Under the pieces are notes generated by a model. It had not been told where the DNA came from. It made no database searches and worked only from the letters and a program-made list of their open reading frames with translations. DNA of 64,000 nucleotides from CBDATB01 sp965199745. Lineage in GTDB: Bacteria; Bacteroidota; Bacteroidia; Cytophagales; Flammeovirgaceae. Every line of letters begins with the position of its first letter. Within the stretch, counting starts at the first letter, position 1. A program made the position numbers and the translations under genes. Location of the stretch: assembly GCA_965199745.1 (NCBI GenBank), contig CBDATB010000015.1:372001-436000 (forward strand), read 5' to 3'. Positions 46,068-55,446 of this stretch are shown one piece after another.

Positions 46068-46337
46068 AAGCTGTTCGTGGTAAATGATTGGTAAAATAAT
46101 ACTTAAACGAATAAAAAATATTTGCCCTGTTAAGTAAAGTATATTCTTTTGGTCAGCATCATACTTAGTTAAGACTATATAGATAAATTTTATGAATATA
46201 AAATTATTATATTATTCTACTCGTGCATAGCTTTGGGCAAAAAATAATTACTTTATAAGCATGATAATAAGAAACGATTCCTAACTTACTATACTTTACT
46301 AACTTGTCTATAAAATACAGTCAACTTATAAAAAAAT

Positions 46338-46856
46338 ATGGAAAAGATTAACGTTACACACAAAACATTTTTCGATATTTCAATCGGAGGAAAACAGGCA
46401 GGGCGAATTGTGATTGGGTTGTTTGGTGAGGTAGTACCTAAAACTGTCCAAAATTTTTACGAATTGTGTACACATCAAAACGGTTTTGGGTATAAAAAAA
46501 ATTCTTTTCATAGAGTTATAAAAAATTTTATGATACAAGCAGGAGATTTTACTAAAGGAAATGGTACGGGGGGTAAGTCAATATACGGTGATATTTTCCC
46601 CGATGAAAATTTTGAATTGCGCCATACCGGTCCCGAATTGCTTTCAATGGCTAACAGGGGTGCCGATAGCAATGGCTCACAATTTTTCATTACCTGTGTA
46701 GGAACTCCTTGGTTAGACGGTAAGCATGTTGTTTTTGGAAAAGTACTCGAAGGTATAGCAACCATACAAAAAATAGAAAATAGCAAGACAGGCTTCAATG
46801 ATGTACCGACTGAGCAGGTGCTTATTGAAAATTGTGGTAATATTCCACTTGACTGA
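46338..46856 (+). CDS. Eukaryote-type cyclophilin peptidyl-prolyl isomerase
   Basis: 172 residues, one cyclophilin domain without a signal peptide. Catalytic and binding residues are present: FHRVIKNFMIQAGDFTKGNG (Arg), SMANRGADSNGSQFFIT and WLDGKHVVFGKV (the cyclosporin-contact Trp). The insertion GFGYKKNSFHR and the GTGGKSIYGDIFPDENFEL stretch, including the KSIYG loop, match animal/fungal CypA/CypB far better than the usual shorter bacterial PpiA/PpiB. It catalyses proline cis-trans isomerisation in the cytosol. Origin by transfer from a eukaryote is an inference; some bacteria do carry such genes. It precedes nrdB by about 170 bases on the same strand. Confidence 0.92.
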   Translation: MEKINVTHKTFFDISIGGKQAGRIVIGLFGEVVPKTVQNFYELCTHQNGFGYKKNSFHRVIKNFMIQAGDFTKGNGTGGKSIYGDIFPDENFELRHTGPELLSMANRGADSNGSQFFITCVGTPWLDGKHVVFGKVLEGIATIQKIENSKTGFNDVPTEQVLIENCGNIPLD

Positions 46857-47027
46857 CTAATTGACTAAGAAATTTATGCAAGCTAAACACGACATTAAAC
46901 CTAACATTTTTCGATAAAAACTTCGTAGCACTATCTGATAAAGCTCCGCAGCTAATGAATAGTGGTTTATTGCTTTAAATATCAAAAAAACATATGTTAT
47001 TCTCATTTATTTTTAAAACTTTTAAAC

Positions 47028-48008
47028 ATGTTAGAAAAAAATTACGCAGAACCTTTACTAAGAGAAAACAAAAGTAGATTTGTTCTTTTCCCAATTAAAT
47101 ATGACGATATCTGGACTATGTACAAAAAAGCTGAAGCCAGTTTTTGGACGGCAGAAGAAATTGACTTGCAGCAAGACCTTAGTGACTGGGAACACCTCAA
47201 TGACGGAGAGCGTCATTTTGTTTCGCACGTGTTAGCATTTTTTGCAGCTAGCGACGGTATTGTCAATGAAAATCTAGCAGAAAATTTTGTGAAAGAAGTA
47301 CAAATACCAGAAGCGAAATGTTTTTATGGCTTCCAAATTATGATGGAAAACATCCATTCAGAAACCTATTCCCTGCTCATTGATACCTATATCAAAGATT
47401 CTGCTGAAAAAGACCACTTGTTCAATGCTCTTGAAACTGTACCATGTGTGGCAAAAAAGGGCAACTGGGCACTTCGCTGGATAGATAGTGAGCATTTTGC
47501 CGAAAGGCTCATTGCGTTTGCTGCCGTCGAAGGTATATTTTTCTCGGGTAGCTTTTGCTCGATTTTTTGGTTGAAAAAACGGGGGCTAATGCCTGGTTTG
47601 AGCTTCTCCAACGAATTAATCTCTAGAGATGAAGGCATGCACTGCGATTTTGCTTGCCTGCTTTATACTAAATACATAAAAAATAAACTGCCTGAAGAAA
47701 GGGTACGCGAAATTATTACAGATGCTGTCTCTATAGAGCAAGAGTTTACCACAGAGGCACTGCCTGTCGACCTAATTGGGATGAATGCTAAACTGATGTC
47801 TCAATACATAGAGTTTGTTGCCGACCGCTTATTGGTATCTTTGGAATACAAGAAACACTACGATACCCAAAATCCTTTCGATTTCATGGAATTGATTTCA
47901 CTTCAGGGAAAAACTAACTTTTTTGAAAAAAGAGTATCTGAGTATCAAAAAGCAGGTGTCAATTCAGAAAATAAACAAGCAAAATTTTCATTAGATGAGG
48001 AGTTCTAA
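47028..48008 (+). CDS. nrdB: Class Ia ribonucleotide reductase small subunit (R2)
   Basis: 326 residues from ATG 47028 (MLEKNYAEPLL), chosen because upstream codons do not resemble R2 N-termini. It stores the tyrosyl radical that starts ribonucleotide reduction. Iron ligands are in QDLSDWEHLNDGERHF (Asp/Glu/His region), EAKCFYGFQIMMENIHSE, and FVAVEGIFFSGSF-like / SRDEGMHCDF; radical Tyr in SETYSLLIDTY. The C-terminal FSLDEEF is the R1-binding tail. The large subunit nrdA, which often follows, is not here: repeat E1b begins 60 bases after the stop. Confidence 0.95.
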   Translation: MLEKNYAEPLLRENKSRFVLFPIKYDDIWTMYKKAEASFWTAEEIDLQQDLSDWEHLNDGERHFVSHVLAFFAASDGIVNENLAENFVKEVQIPEAKCFYGFQIMMENIHSETYSLLIDTYIKDSAEKDHLFNALETVPCVAKKGNWALRWIDSEHFAERLIAFAAVEGIFFSGSFCSIFWLKKRGLMPGLSFSNELISRDEGMHCDFACLLYTKYIKNKLPEERVREIITDAVSIEQEFTTEALPVDLIGMNAKLMSQYIEFVADRLLVSLEYKKHYDTQNPFDFMELISLQGKTNFFEKRVSEYQKAGVNSENKQAKFSLDEEF

Positions 48009-48068
48009 AGGTATTGTTGAAAAGAAAAAAAGCAATGAACACAAGGAACAATATCAGGCATATATATA

Positions 48069-48865
48069 TATATTCGGTAAAACGAAAAAACCTAAAAACG
48101 AAAAACCAATTATCCAATTTTAAGCACTTATTAAACGTTATTATCAGGGCTAAAATTCATGCTGATTACCTCTGTTTTCATTGGGTTATCAACAGTTGCA
48201 ACACTCACTTTAGTCTTAAAAGAAATTTGCTTCCAGCCATTTTTTTCAGCATATCCACTCAATATATCAGAAGGATAGCTGCTAAGTACAAATCTACCCT
48301 TCAAATTTCCTAACAATACCAAAAGGATTTCAAAATCATTTTCACTGTAGCCATCATGGTACTTCATAGTTGAGTTGAAATATGGCGGTCCAAGTAAAAT
48401 AAAGTATTTTTTGTATCCGTCTTCGAAATTACACCCAAAGCATCTCTGCAGAATATCTGCGCATTTTCAAGCCTCTTCAAATAGATTTCATTGAATGCTT
48501 CTTTTTTGTTCATGAAACGAACTGATTGACGTTTGTACCTTGAAACCCCCAAAGAAGTCAAATCACTTACAAAGGATTGATTAGTGAGTAGAAAAAATGC
48601 CGCAGCTCTATCTAAATTGCTGTAATTTGCCGAGTTCAAATATACCTGCCTCGCCTCTGAAATTCACTTTCAGAATGTAGAATACAAGAAATTTCATCTC
48701 TCAGCTCCGAAAAACGACATAAAATACCTGTTCAAACCGAGCAAAAAAAGTAATATAAAAATATAGCAAAAATTGACAGAAAAGTATTATAAATAGATTC
48801 TTTTGTTTAGAACAAATTAGGTAATTCAAGCATTGAAACAAGCTACAATAAGCATTTTTTCAACT
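48069..48865 (-). repeat. Repeat E1, copy b
   Basis: Second direct copy of 25914-26710. Its outer edge lies in a TATATATATATATT tract 60 bases after nrdB. At 48865 it runs straight into E2b, cutting off the R2 continuation that follows copy a. Confidence 0.9.
48131..48639 (-). pseudogene. D12-class DNA adenine methylase remnant, frameshifted in DPPY (copy b)
   Basis: Same two frames as at 25976-26484 (48364-48639 and 48131-48367), with identical protein readings and the same lost C in the DPPY motif (LDRHIS instead of LDPPYFNS). The N-terminal SAM-binding part is missing as well. The shared lesion means the duplication happened after the frameshift. Confidence 0.85.
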
Positions 48866-50247
48866 TTATAAACGTTTAAATGGGTCAACTGATGGAGAAT
48901 TAGAAGAAAGTATATACGAGTAGGTAGTATATTTTAAAGGCATAGTGAAACTGATAAACGAAACTGAAAAAGAAATAAAATTAAGTACATTTTTTATTAA
49001 AGCATATGTACTTGTGAAAGCGTTGAGGGATTCGGGTCATTTGAGCAATAGTCGCAACGCTCTCCCCCCGTATTTAGTCTGTATAACCCTTTGGATACAT
49101 CTAATAATATATTCACTAATTGCAATTTAAAAAACATCAAATGTTATGATAAAAACGGCATTGAAGGTTCGGTGGCATTCACTTTCAATTGGTATAAAAA
49201 AATAAATGCCTACCCGATTGAAAACAACGCGTATAAGCGCGAATAAAGAGTCGCCATTTTAACGCTTATGGAGGTGCAGTAGGTACGACTGCAAATCATT
49301 CAATTAGTGCCGACCCGCAGTTCAATAATACTTCTGAAGGCGATTTTTCTGTTTCAAAAAGCTCTCCGCATTTTTGGAATGGCAAAAATGCGGGAAATAT
49401 AGGCGATGCCTCTTTTGCTTTTTATAGAATATATGTGACCAGTAATGGCAAGGAGCAGCTCATTTGGCAGCCTAGTTTTGAGAACAAGTACACTACTCCT
49501 ATTATTAATGTATCGGGTGCTAGATTACACAAAATTCAGCTTTTAGGCAATTTTTCTAACTTAAGAAATGTGTTTACTGGCGTGAACAATAGCACTGGGC
49601 AGTTTTCTTTAGATAGTGATTTTAACGCTCCTGTAGATGAGAACAAAAAAATAGGCGCAGGGTGCTATCTGTACTTTATAATAGGATCGGTAGAATATAG
49701 CATTTTCTCTGCTTTCAATAAAATCATTTTTGTAGACAACAACATGCGTGGCGAATTTGATGCGGGTTTTGATGAAACTCAAAAAAAGCCTCTTTCAGAC
49801 TTAGTGGTCGGCAGTTTTCGCTTGCGCTTGCATTACCCTAACAAGATGTATTTTAGAGGGCTAACACTGATAGCAAAGCAACATAATTTAAAGTTACTGA
49901 GCGTTAATGATTTGCTAGGTAATCTCAGCGATTGGAGTATTTCTGATCTAAAATTAAAGCATGCGGATCTGCCAAAAGATGGTTTGAGCATACAGTTGAA
50001 TGAAGCGGTGAAAGCTGGTTTTGCCGACAAAGATTATGAAGTCTCTGGCAAGATGAATGGAAAATTAAACAAAGGTGAATCGGGAGAGGAAGATGTCAAT
50101 GATTTGAATTCCACAGTGAAGTTAAAAATTTCATGAATTGCATTGCATATATGCTGAAATTATTAGGGCTAATAATAACGTTTAATAAGTGTTTAAAATT
50201 ATACTTTTCGTTTTTCTTTTTTTCTAGTTTTCGTTTTGCCGAATATA
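48866..50247 (+). repeat. Repeat E2, copy b
   Basis: Plus-strand copy of E2, inverted relative to 38222-39647. It has lost about 35 bases near 49231-49237 and gained one C (GTCGCCATTTT against GTCGCATTTT). Its end repeats the shared tail: TAATAACGTTTAATAAGTG then TTTTCGTTTTGCCGAATATA at 50228-50247. It joins E1b without a spacer. Confidence 0.88.
49237..50136 (+). pseudogene. Damaged copy of the E2 beta-helix-like ORF
   Basis: In frame from just after a TAA at about 49237 to the TGA at 50134-50136, matching residues ~80-371 of the copy at 38334-39449 with few changes (for example NAGNIG for NVGNIG). The upstream ~35-base deletion removes the segment around VVDGSGDTS and leaves no ATG near the start; only a GTG at 49435 could initiate. 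Not expected to be expressed as a complete protein. Confidence 0.75.
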
Positions 50248-50445
50248 AAGGTTAAAATGAATAATGATATAATAAAGTATAATAAAATATTGTGGCAGAG
50301 GGAGGTAGTACACATTTTTGTATGTGGAAATACAAATAAGATTTAGCCACTTCTCGAGTACATAAATGTAGTAAAAAATGTTAGGAACAACAATAAAGAA
50401 ATAAATATTTTGTTAAAAATATTTGATAGCAGGCTGCAATCTCAC

Positions 50446-53349
50446 TTATAGGGTGTTTGCTTGAGGTTCATGTGCTAATAGCTCTCGTTTGAGGAATGCT
50501 GCTGTGTGGCTTTCGGTATGTTTGGCAACTGTTTCGGGCGTACCTTGGCAAACTATTTTCCCACCGCTATGACCTCCTTCGGGTCCGACGTCGATAATGT
50601 GGTCGGCAACCTTAATTACGTCCATATTGTGCTCAATAACCAACACTGTATTGCCTTTATTTACGAGCTTATTTAGCACGTTGAGCAGATGTTGGATGTC
50701 CTGAAAGTGCAGGCCGGTAGTTGGTTCGTCAAGAATATAAAAAGTTTTTCCCGTGTCTTTTTTAGCGAGGTCTGTGGCGAGTTTAACACGTTGTGCTTCT
50801 CCACCCGACAATGTAGTAGCATGTTGCCCTAGGGTAATATAACCCAAACCCACTTCGTCAAGGGCTTTTACTTTTCGGAGTATCTTAGGGTGGTTTTCAA
50901 AAAAGCGTACTGCCTCCGATACGGTTAGCTCCAATACATCAGCAATAGATTTACTTTTGAAGCACACTTCCAGAGTTTCGCTGTTGTATCTTCTACCTCG
51001 GCATGTTTGGCAATCGACATATACATCGGGGAGAAAATCCATTTCTATGAGTTTTTTACCGTTGCCTTCACAAACTTCACAGCGTCCGCTTTTTACATTG
51101 AAAGAGAATCTTCCGGGCTTGTAGCCCCTAATTTTAGATTCGGGCAAATCGGAAAAAATAGACCGAATTTCAGCAAACATACCTGTATAAGTGGCTGGGT
51201 TAGAACGCGGTGTTCTGCCAATAGGCGACTGGTCTACCTCTATTACTTTATCAATATACTCTATACCGCTTATTTTTTTGTAGCTGAGTGCTGTTTTGCG
51301 ACTTCTGTAAGAATATTTGCTGAGCAGCGGAAAAAGTGTATCGTGGACAAGCGTAGATTTTCCACTACCCGACACACCTGTTACACAAATCATTCTACCC
51401 AAAGGAAATGGTACAGTTATATCTTTGAGATTGTGTCCTTTGGCACCTTCCAATACAATGTATTTACCACTACCCTTGCGGCGTATTGCGGGTACTTGGA
51501 TTTGTGCTTTTCCGCTGAGGAAGTGTGCAGTGGCAGTTTTTTGTTTAATAAATTGCTTGGGCTTGCCGGCAGCCACGACTGTGCCACCATGCAGTCCGGC
51601 ACCGGGTCCGATGTCCATGATATAGTCCGATTGTAACATCATATCTTTATCATGCTCCACTACAATTACCGAATTACCTAAGTCACGGAGATTTTGCAGG
51701 GCTTTAATGAGTTTAGTATTGTCGCGCTGGTGTAGTCCGATGCTCGGCTCGTCCAAGATATATAAAACGCCGACAAGTTGAGTCCCGATCTGCGTGGCCA
51801 GTCGAATGCGCTGAGCCTCTCCGCCAGAGAGGGTTTTGAGTGGTCGGTCTAAAATCAGATAATCTAGCCCAACATCTTTCAGGAAACCGAGGCGTTTACT
51901 AATTTCTTTCAGTATTTCGCTGCCGATTTGCTTTTGTCTACCCGATAGTTTCTTCTCAAGATTGTTAAACCACGTACATAAATGATTAATATCTAACTTA
52001 ACTAATTCGGCAATATTTTTATCAGCGATTTTAAAGTATAAGGACTCTTTTTTTAACCTATTTCCTTGGCATAATGGACATTTGGTTGTATTAGTGAAAT
52101 CACTGACCCAGTTGCGCATTTTTTTAGTACCGAATTGTTTTTGCTCTTCTAAAAAATGTATAATCCCTTGGTATTGTGTAGGACAACTAACGCCTGCATA
52201 CTCAGCCGGTGCCATCAGTATTTTGCCATTTGTTCCATACAGTATCTTATCTAATACTTTTCTGGGGATTTTTTCTATAGGTGTTATTAAAGAACATTTA
52301 TAGCAATCGAGAATGGATTTTATTTTTTTAAAAATCCATATATCGCGGTATTCACCCAGCGGTGCAATAGCACCGTTTTTAATACTTAGTTTTGGATTGG
52401 GTACGATGGCTTCTTCTGTAATTTCTTCAATAGTACCCAACCCGTTACACTGGGGGCATGCTCCGTAGGGAGAATTAAAGGAAAAAGCATTGGGAGCGGG
52501 TTCGTCGTAGGCAATACCCGAAGTAGGGCACATGAGAAATTTTGAAAAATAACGAACTAATATTTTACCATCCACATTTGTTTTGTCGGGAAAAAGTGCC
52601 ATCATAATCCCCTTACCCTTTTGCATCGCTGTTTTGAGTGACCTTACTAGGTGTTTTTGATTTTTTTTTCTTACGATGAAGCGGTCAATGACAATTTCAA
52701 TGTCGTGAATTTTATAGCGGTCTAACTGCATTCTAGCACTTATTTCTACAATTTTTCCATCTACACGCACCTTAGAGAAACCCATTTTTCTGATCTGTAC
52801 AAAAAGCTCGCGGTAGTGTCCTTTTCTGCCTTTTACTACTGGTGCTAGTAAGACCATCTTTTCACCTTCGTACTCACTGAGGATCAAATCTCGAATTTGA
52901 TCTTCGGTTTGGCGTACCATTTTTTCGCCAGTCACGTAAGAATAGGCTTCTCCGGCACGGGCGAAGAGCAGACGTATAAAGTCATAAATTTCAGTAAGTG
53001 TTCCTACCGTAGAACGCAGGTTGTGGGAAGTAGTTTTTTGTTCTATAGAAATTACAGGGCTTAATCCCTCAATTTTATCTACATCAGGACGCTCCATATT
53101 GCCGATGAAGGAACGGGCATAAGCTGAGAAACTCTCCATATAGCGCCTTTGCCCTTCGGCATAAATTGTGTCGAAAGCAAGTGAAGATTTTCCACTTCCG
53201 CTAATTCCTGTGATTACTACCAGACGATTACGCGGAAAGCTCAAATCTATATTTTTCAGGTTATTCTCTCTTGCTCCATACACCGAGACTATTTCTTCTT
53301 GGGTCGCCTCGGTGAAGAAGAATTTATTTTTTATCTTTTTCTTCATCAA
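50446..53349 (-). CDS. uvrA: Excinuclease ABC subunit A
   Basis: 967 residues, the damage-recognition ATPase of nucleotide excision repair. Two ABC modules: Walker A GISGSGKSS (about 48-56) and GVSGSGKST (second half), signature LKTLSGGEAQRIRLA and TTLSGGEAQRVKLA, and Walker B VLYILDEPSIGLH and FYILDEPTTGLH. The zinc-binding Cys clusters are CPTSGIAYDE...CPQC, CPLCQGNR and CEVCEGNG...CQTC. Length is slightly above the E. coli enzyme. It stands alone in a region just past repeat E2b; dsbD follows upstream on the same strand. Confidence 0.97.
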   Translation of the reverse strand: MMKKKIKNKFFFTEATQEEIVSVYGARENNLKNIDLSFPRNRLVVITGISGSGKSSLAFDTIYAEGQRRYMESFSAYARSFIGNMERPDVDKIEGLSPVISIEQKTTSHNLRSTVGTLTEIYDFIRLLFARAGEAYSYVTGEKMVRQTEDQIRDLILSEYEGEKMVLLAPVVKGRKGHYRELFVQIRKMGFSKVRVDGKIVEISARMQLDRYKIHDIEIVIDRFIVRKKNQKHLVRSLKTAMQKGKGIMMALFPDKTNVDGKILVRYFSKFLMCPTSGIAYDEPAPNAFSFNSPYGACPQCNGLGTIEEITEEAIVPNPKLSIKNGAIAPLGEYRDIWIFKKIKSILDCYKCSLITPIEKIPRKVLDKILYGTNGKILMAPAEYAGVSCPTQYQGIIHFLEEQKQFGTKKMRNWVSDFTNTTKCPLCQGNRLKKESLYFKIADKNIAELVKLDINHLCTWFNNLEKKLSGRQKQIGSEILKEISKRLGFLKDVGLDYLILDRPLKTLSGGEAQRIRLATQIGTQLVGVLYILDEPSIGLHQRDNTKLIKALQNLRDLGNSVIVVEHDKDMMLQSDYIMDIGPGAGLHGGTVVAAGKPKQFIKQKTATAHFLSGKAQIQVPAIRRKGSGKYIVLEGAKGHNLKDITVPFPLGRMICVTGVSGSGKSTLVHDTLFPLLSKYSYRSRKTALSYKKISGIEYIDKVIEVDQSPIGRTPRSNPATYTGMFAEIRSIFSDLPESKIRGYKPGRFSFNVKSGRCEVCEGNGKKLIEMDFLPDVYVDCQTCRGRRYNSETLEVCFKSKSIADVLELTVSEAVRFFENHPKILRKVKALDEVGLGYITLGQHATTLSGGEAQRVKLATDLAKKDTGKTFYILDEPTTGLHFQDIQHLLNVLNKLVNKGNTVLVIEHNMDVIKVADHIIDVGPEGGHSGGKIVCQGTPETVAKHTESHTAAFLKRELLAHEPQANTL

Positions 53350-53423
53350 TAGAATGCACTTCTTATTTGCAAAACAGTATTTGATCTATGTTTTTAATGG
53401 TGTATTTGAAAATATCCGCAGCA

Positions 53424-55403
53424 CTAAAGTTTCTGAAAAGCACTCAAACCACTATCCAAAAAGGCAATAAATCCTCCTATATCCAAATCATACGCTCTGG
53501 GTGCAACCAATAGTTTTTCTTCAGCAGTTATTAAAGTATAAAAAGGCTGTGCATTATTGTTAAACTTACTGATTTGGTAATCAGCATTTATTTTACCGAT
53601 AGTTTTTTTCCATTGATTATCATAGACGGAAAGTTTCCAATCTTCTCGGGGTAGTTTTTGCCTGTCGTCTACATAAAGTGCCACTACGATGTAGTCTTTT
53701 TTCAACCTGCTGAGTACTTCCGGATTGCTCCATATATACTCCTCCATTTTTCTACAATTGACACAAGCATGGCCGGTAAAGTCTATAAATATGGGTTTGT
53801 TTTGTGCCTTTGCAGCCACAAGAGCCTGTTTCAAATCAAAGTATCCTTTCAAACCATGGGGTAGCTTGAACCTATTGCCATACTTTATTTTTGTATGGTT
53901 AGATTTGTCAGTTCTTCTACTATTTCCTGTTTCTTCTCTAATAATGGCACCTAAATCATAATTATGGGAGGTTTGAGGAGGCAAATAACCTGACAAGGCT
54001 TTTAAAGGAGCACCAAACATACCTGGAATGAGGTAGACCACAAAAGAAAAGCATAGTAATGCCAACAGCAATCTGAAGACCGAAATATTATCGGAAGGAC
54101 TATCGTGGGGTAATTTAATTTTATTTAAATAGTATAGCACCATGAAAGTGGCAATGGCTATCCATATAGCAATATTTACTTCCCTGTCTAGTATGCCCAG
54201 ATGGTATACTTGGTCTACAATACTCAAAAATTTGAAAGCCAAAGCCAGCTCTATAAAGCCAAGCGTTACTTTGACAGCATTAAGCCACCCACCTGATTGC
54301 GGCATTTTACTCATTAGAGAAGGAAAAAAAGCAAATAAGGAAAATGGCAGACCGAAAGCCATACCAAAAGCAAACATACCTGCCACAGGCTTAGTGAACT
54401 CACCTCCTGCCGACTCGACCAACAGGCTGCCGACAAGTGGTCCGGTACAAGAAAACGACACTAATACTAGAGTTAAAGCCATAAAAAATATAGCAATAAA
54501 ACCTTTGCTTTTTTCCGAAGCAGCATCTGCTCTATTAACCAAGTTACTAGGGAGGACAATATCAAACATACCGAAAAAAGAAAGTGCAAAGGCAAAAAAA
54601 ACAATGAAAAATAAAATATTTGGCAGCCAGTGCGTACTGATTTCATTGGCAAAAGCGGGACCTGCCACAGGTGCTATAACCAAACCGAAAGTAGTGTAAA
54701 TAAATACAATAGAAAGCCCATACAAGGTCGCTCTTATTTTTCCTTTAAAACCACCCGATTGATTGCCTTTACTAAAAAAAGATACCGTTAGCGGAATCAT
54801 AGGAAATACACAGGGAGTAAAAATCGCGATAAGCCCTAGTGAGAATGCATATAGCATAAACCCCAACAAACTACTATCACCTACTTTTTTTATACCGACT
54901 TCTCGATCTAGTACTGCCAAACTCTCACCCTTCGTTACTACAACATCATCAAATGTAAATTCATCTTCTAAAGGAATACATTTACCATTTACTTCAGTGC
55001 ATACTTGATATACTACGGCTACTTGTGCATGGAAATCACTATGTAGCACTTTTAGCTTTTGAGTAAAATGAGCTTTCTTGCTAAAATAGGTATACTCTCC
55101 TTCCCATAAATCATCGTATTTCTTCTTAGGATCGACAGAAACTACGTCGCCCAACAACTGATAAGTACTGTTAGATTCAAACAAAAAAGTAGTTACCATC
55201 GGACCCAAATCGGGATCGAAATTAGTAGCGTAAAGATACCAGCCCTCTGCAATATCTGCTTGAAAGTTTAACGTAACTGTTTCACCTACTTTTACTTCTT
55301 TGGGCTTGATGGCGGTATGCCACGAAATAGGTTTTAACACTTGAGCATACAATAAAAAATACGATAGGCTAAGTGCGAGTGTTAAAAATAGTTTTTTTGC
55401 CAT
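53424..55403 (-). CDS. dsbD: Thiol:disulfide interchange protein DsbD (CcdA-type)
   Basis: About 659 residues from ATG 55403 (MAKKLFLTLALSLSYFLLYA signal); an upstream ATG at 55430 is possible. The N-terminal periplasmic domain is followed by eight membrane helices with the redox Cys pair in FTPCVFPMIPLTVSFF and SFSCTGPLVGSLLV. The C-terminal thioredoxin domain has FTGHACVNCRKMEE (CVNC). DsbD carries electrons from cytosolic thioredoxin to the periplasm to reduce disulfides. It lies downstream of a GT4 gene on the same strand, with a short gap. The substrate in this organism (cytochrome maturation or isomerase) is not known. Confidence 0.93.
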   Translation of the reverse strand: MAKKLFLTLALSLSYFLLYAQVLKPISWHTAIKPKEVKVGETVTLNFQADIAEGWYLYATNFDPDLGPMVTTFLFESNSTYQLLGDVVSVDPKKKYDDLWEGEYTYFSKKAHFTQKLKVLHSDFHAQVAVVYQVCTEVNGKCIPLEDEFTFDDVVVTKGESLAVLDREVGIKKVGDSSLLGFMLYAFSLGLIAIFTPCVFPMIPLTVSFFSKGNQSGGFKGKIRATLYGLSIVFIYTTFGLVIAPVAGPAFANEISTHWLPNILFFIVFFAFALSFFGMFDIVLPSNLVNRADAASEKSKGFIAIFFMALTLVLVSFSCTGPLVGSLLVESAGGEFTKPVAGMFAFGMAFGLPFSLFAFFPSLMSKMPQSGGWLNAVKVTLGFIELALAFKFLSIVDQVYHLGILDREVNIAIWIAIATFMVLYYLNKIKLPHDSPSDNISVFRLLLALLCFSFVVYLIPGMFGAPLKALSGYLPPQTSHNYDLGAIIREETGNSRRTDKSNHTKIKYGNRFKLPHGLKGYFDLKQALVAAKAQNKPIFIDFTGHACVNCRKMEEYIWSNPEVLSRLKKDYIVVALYVDDRQKLPREDWKLSVYDNQWKKTIGKINADYQISKFNNNAQPFYTLITAEEKLLVAPRAYDLDIGGFIAFLDSGLSAFQKL

Positions 55404-55446
55404 TTTTGATTGCGTTTTTAACTTAAACATAAATCCTATTCAAGCA

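Noticed and set aside
48945..49130. 61-residue ORF MKLINETEKEIKLS at the start of E2 (also 39371-39556 on the minus strand)
   Set aside because: Duplicated only because E2 is duplicated; no recognisable motif and it runs out of frame with the main ORF.
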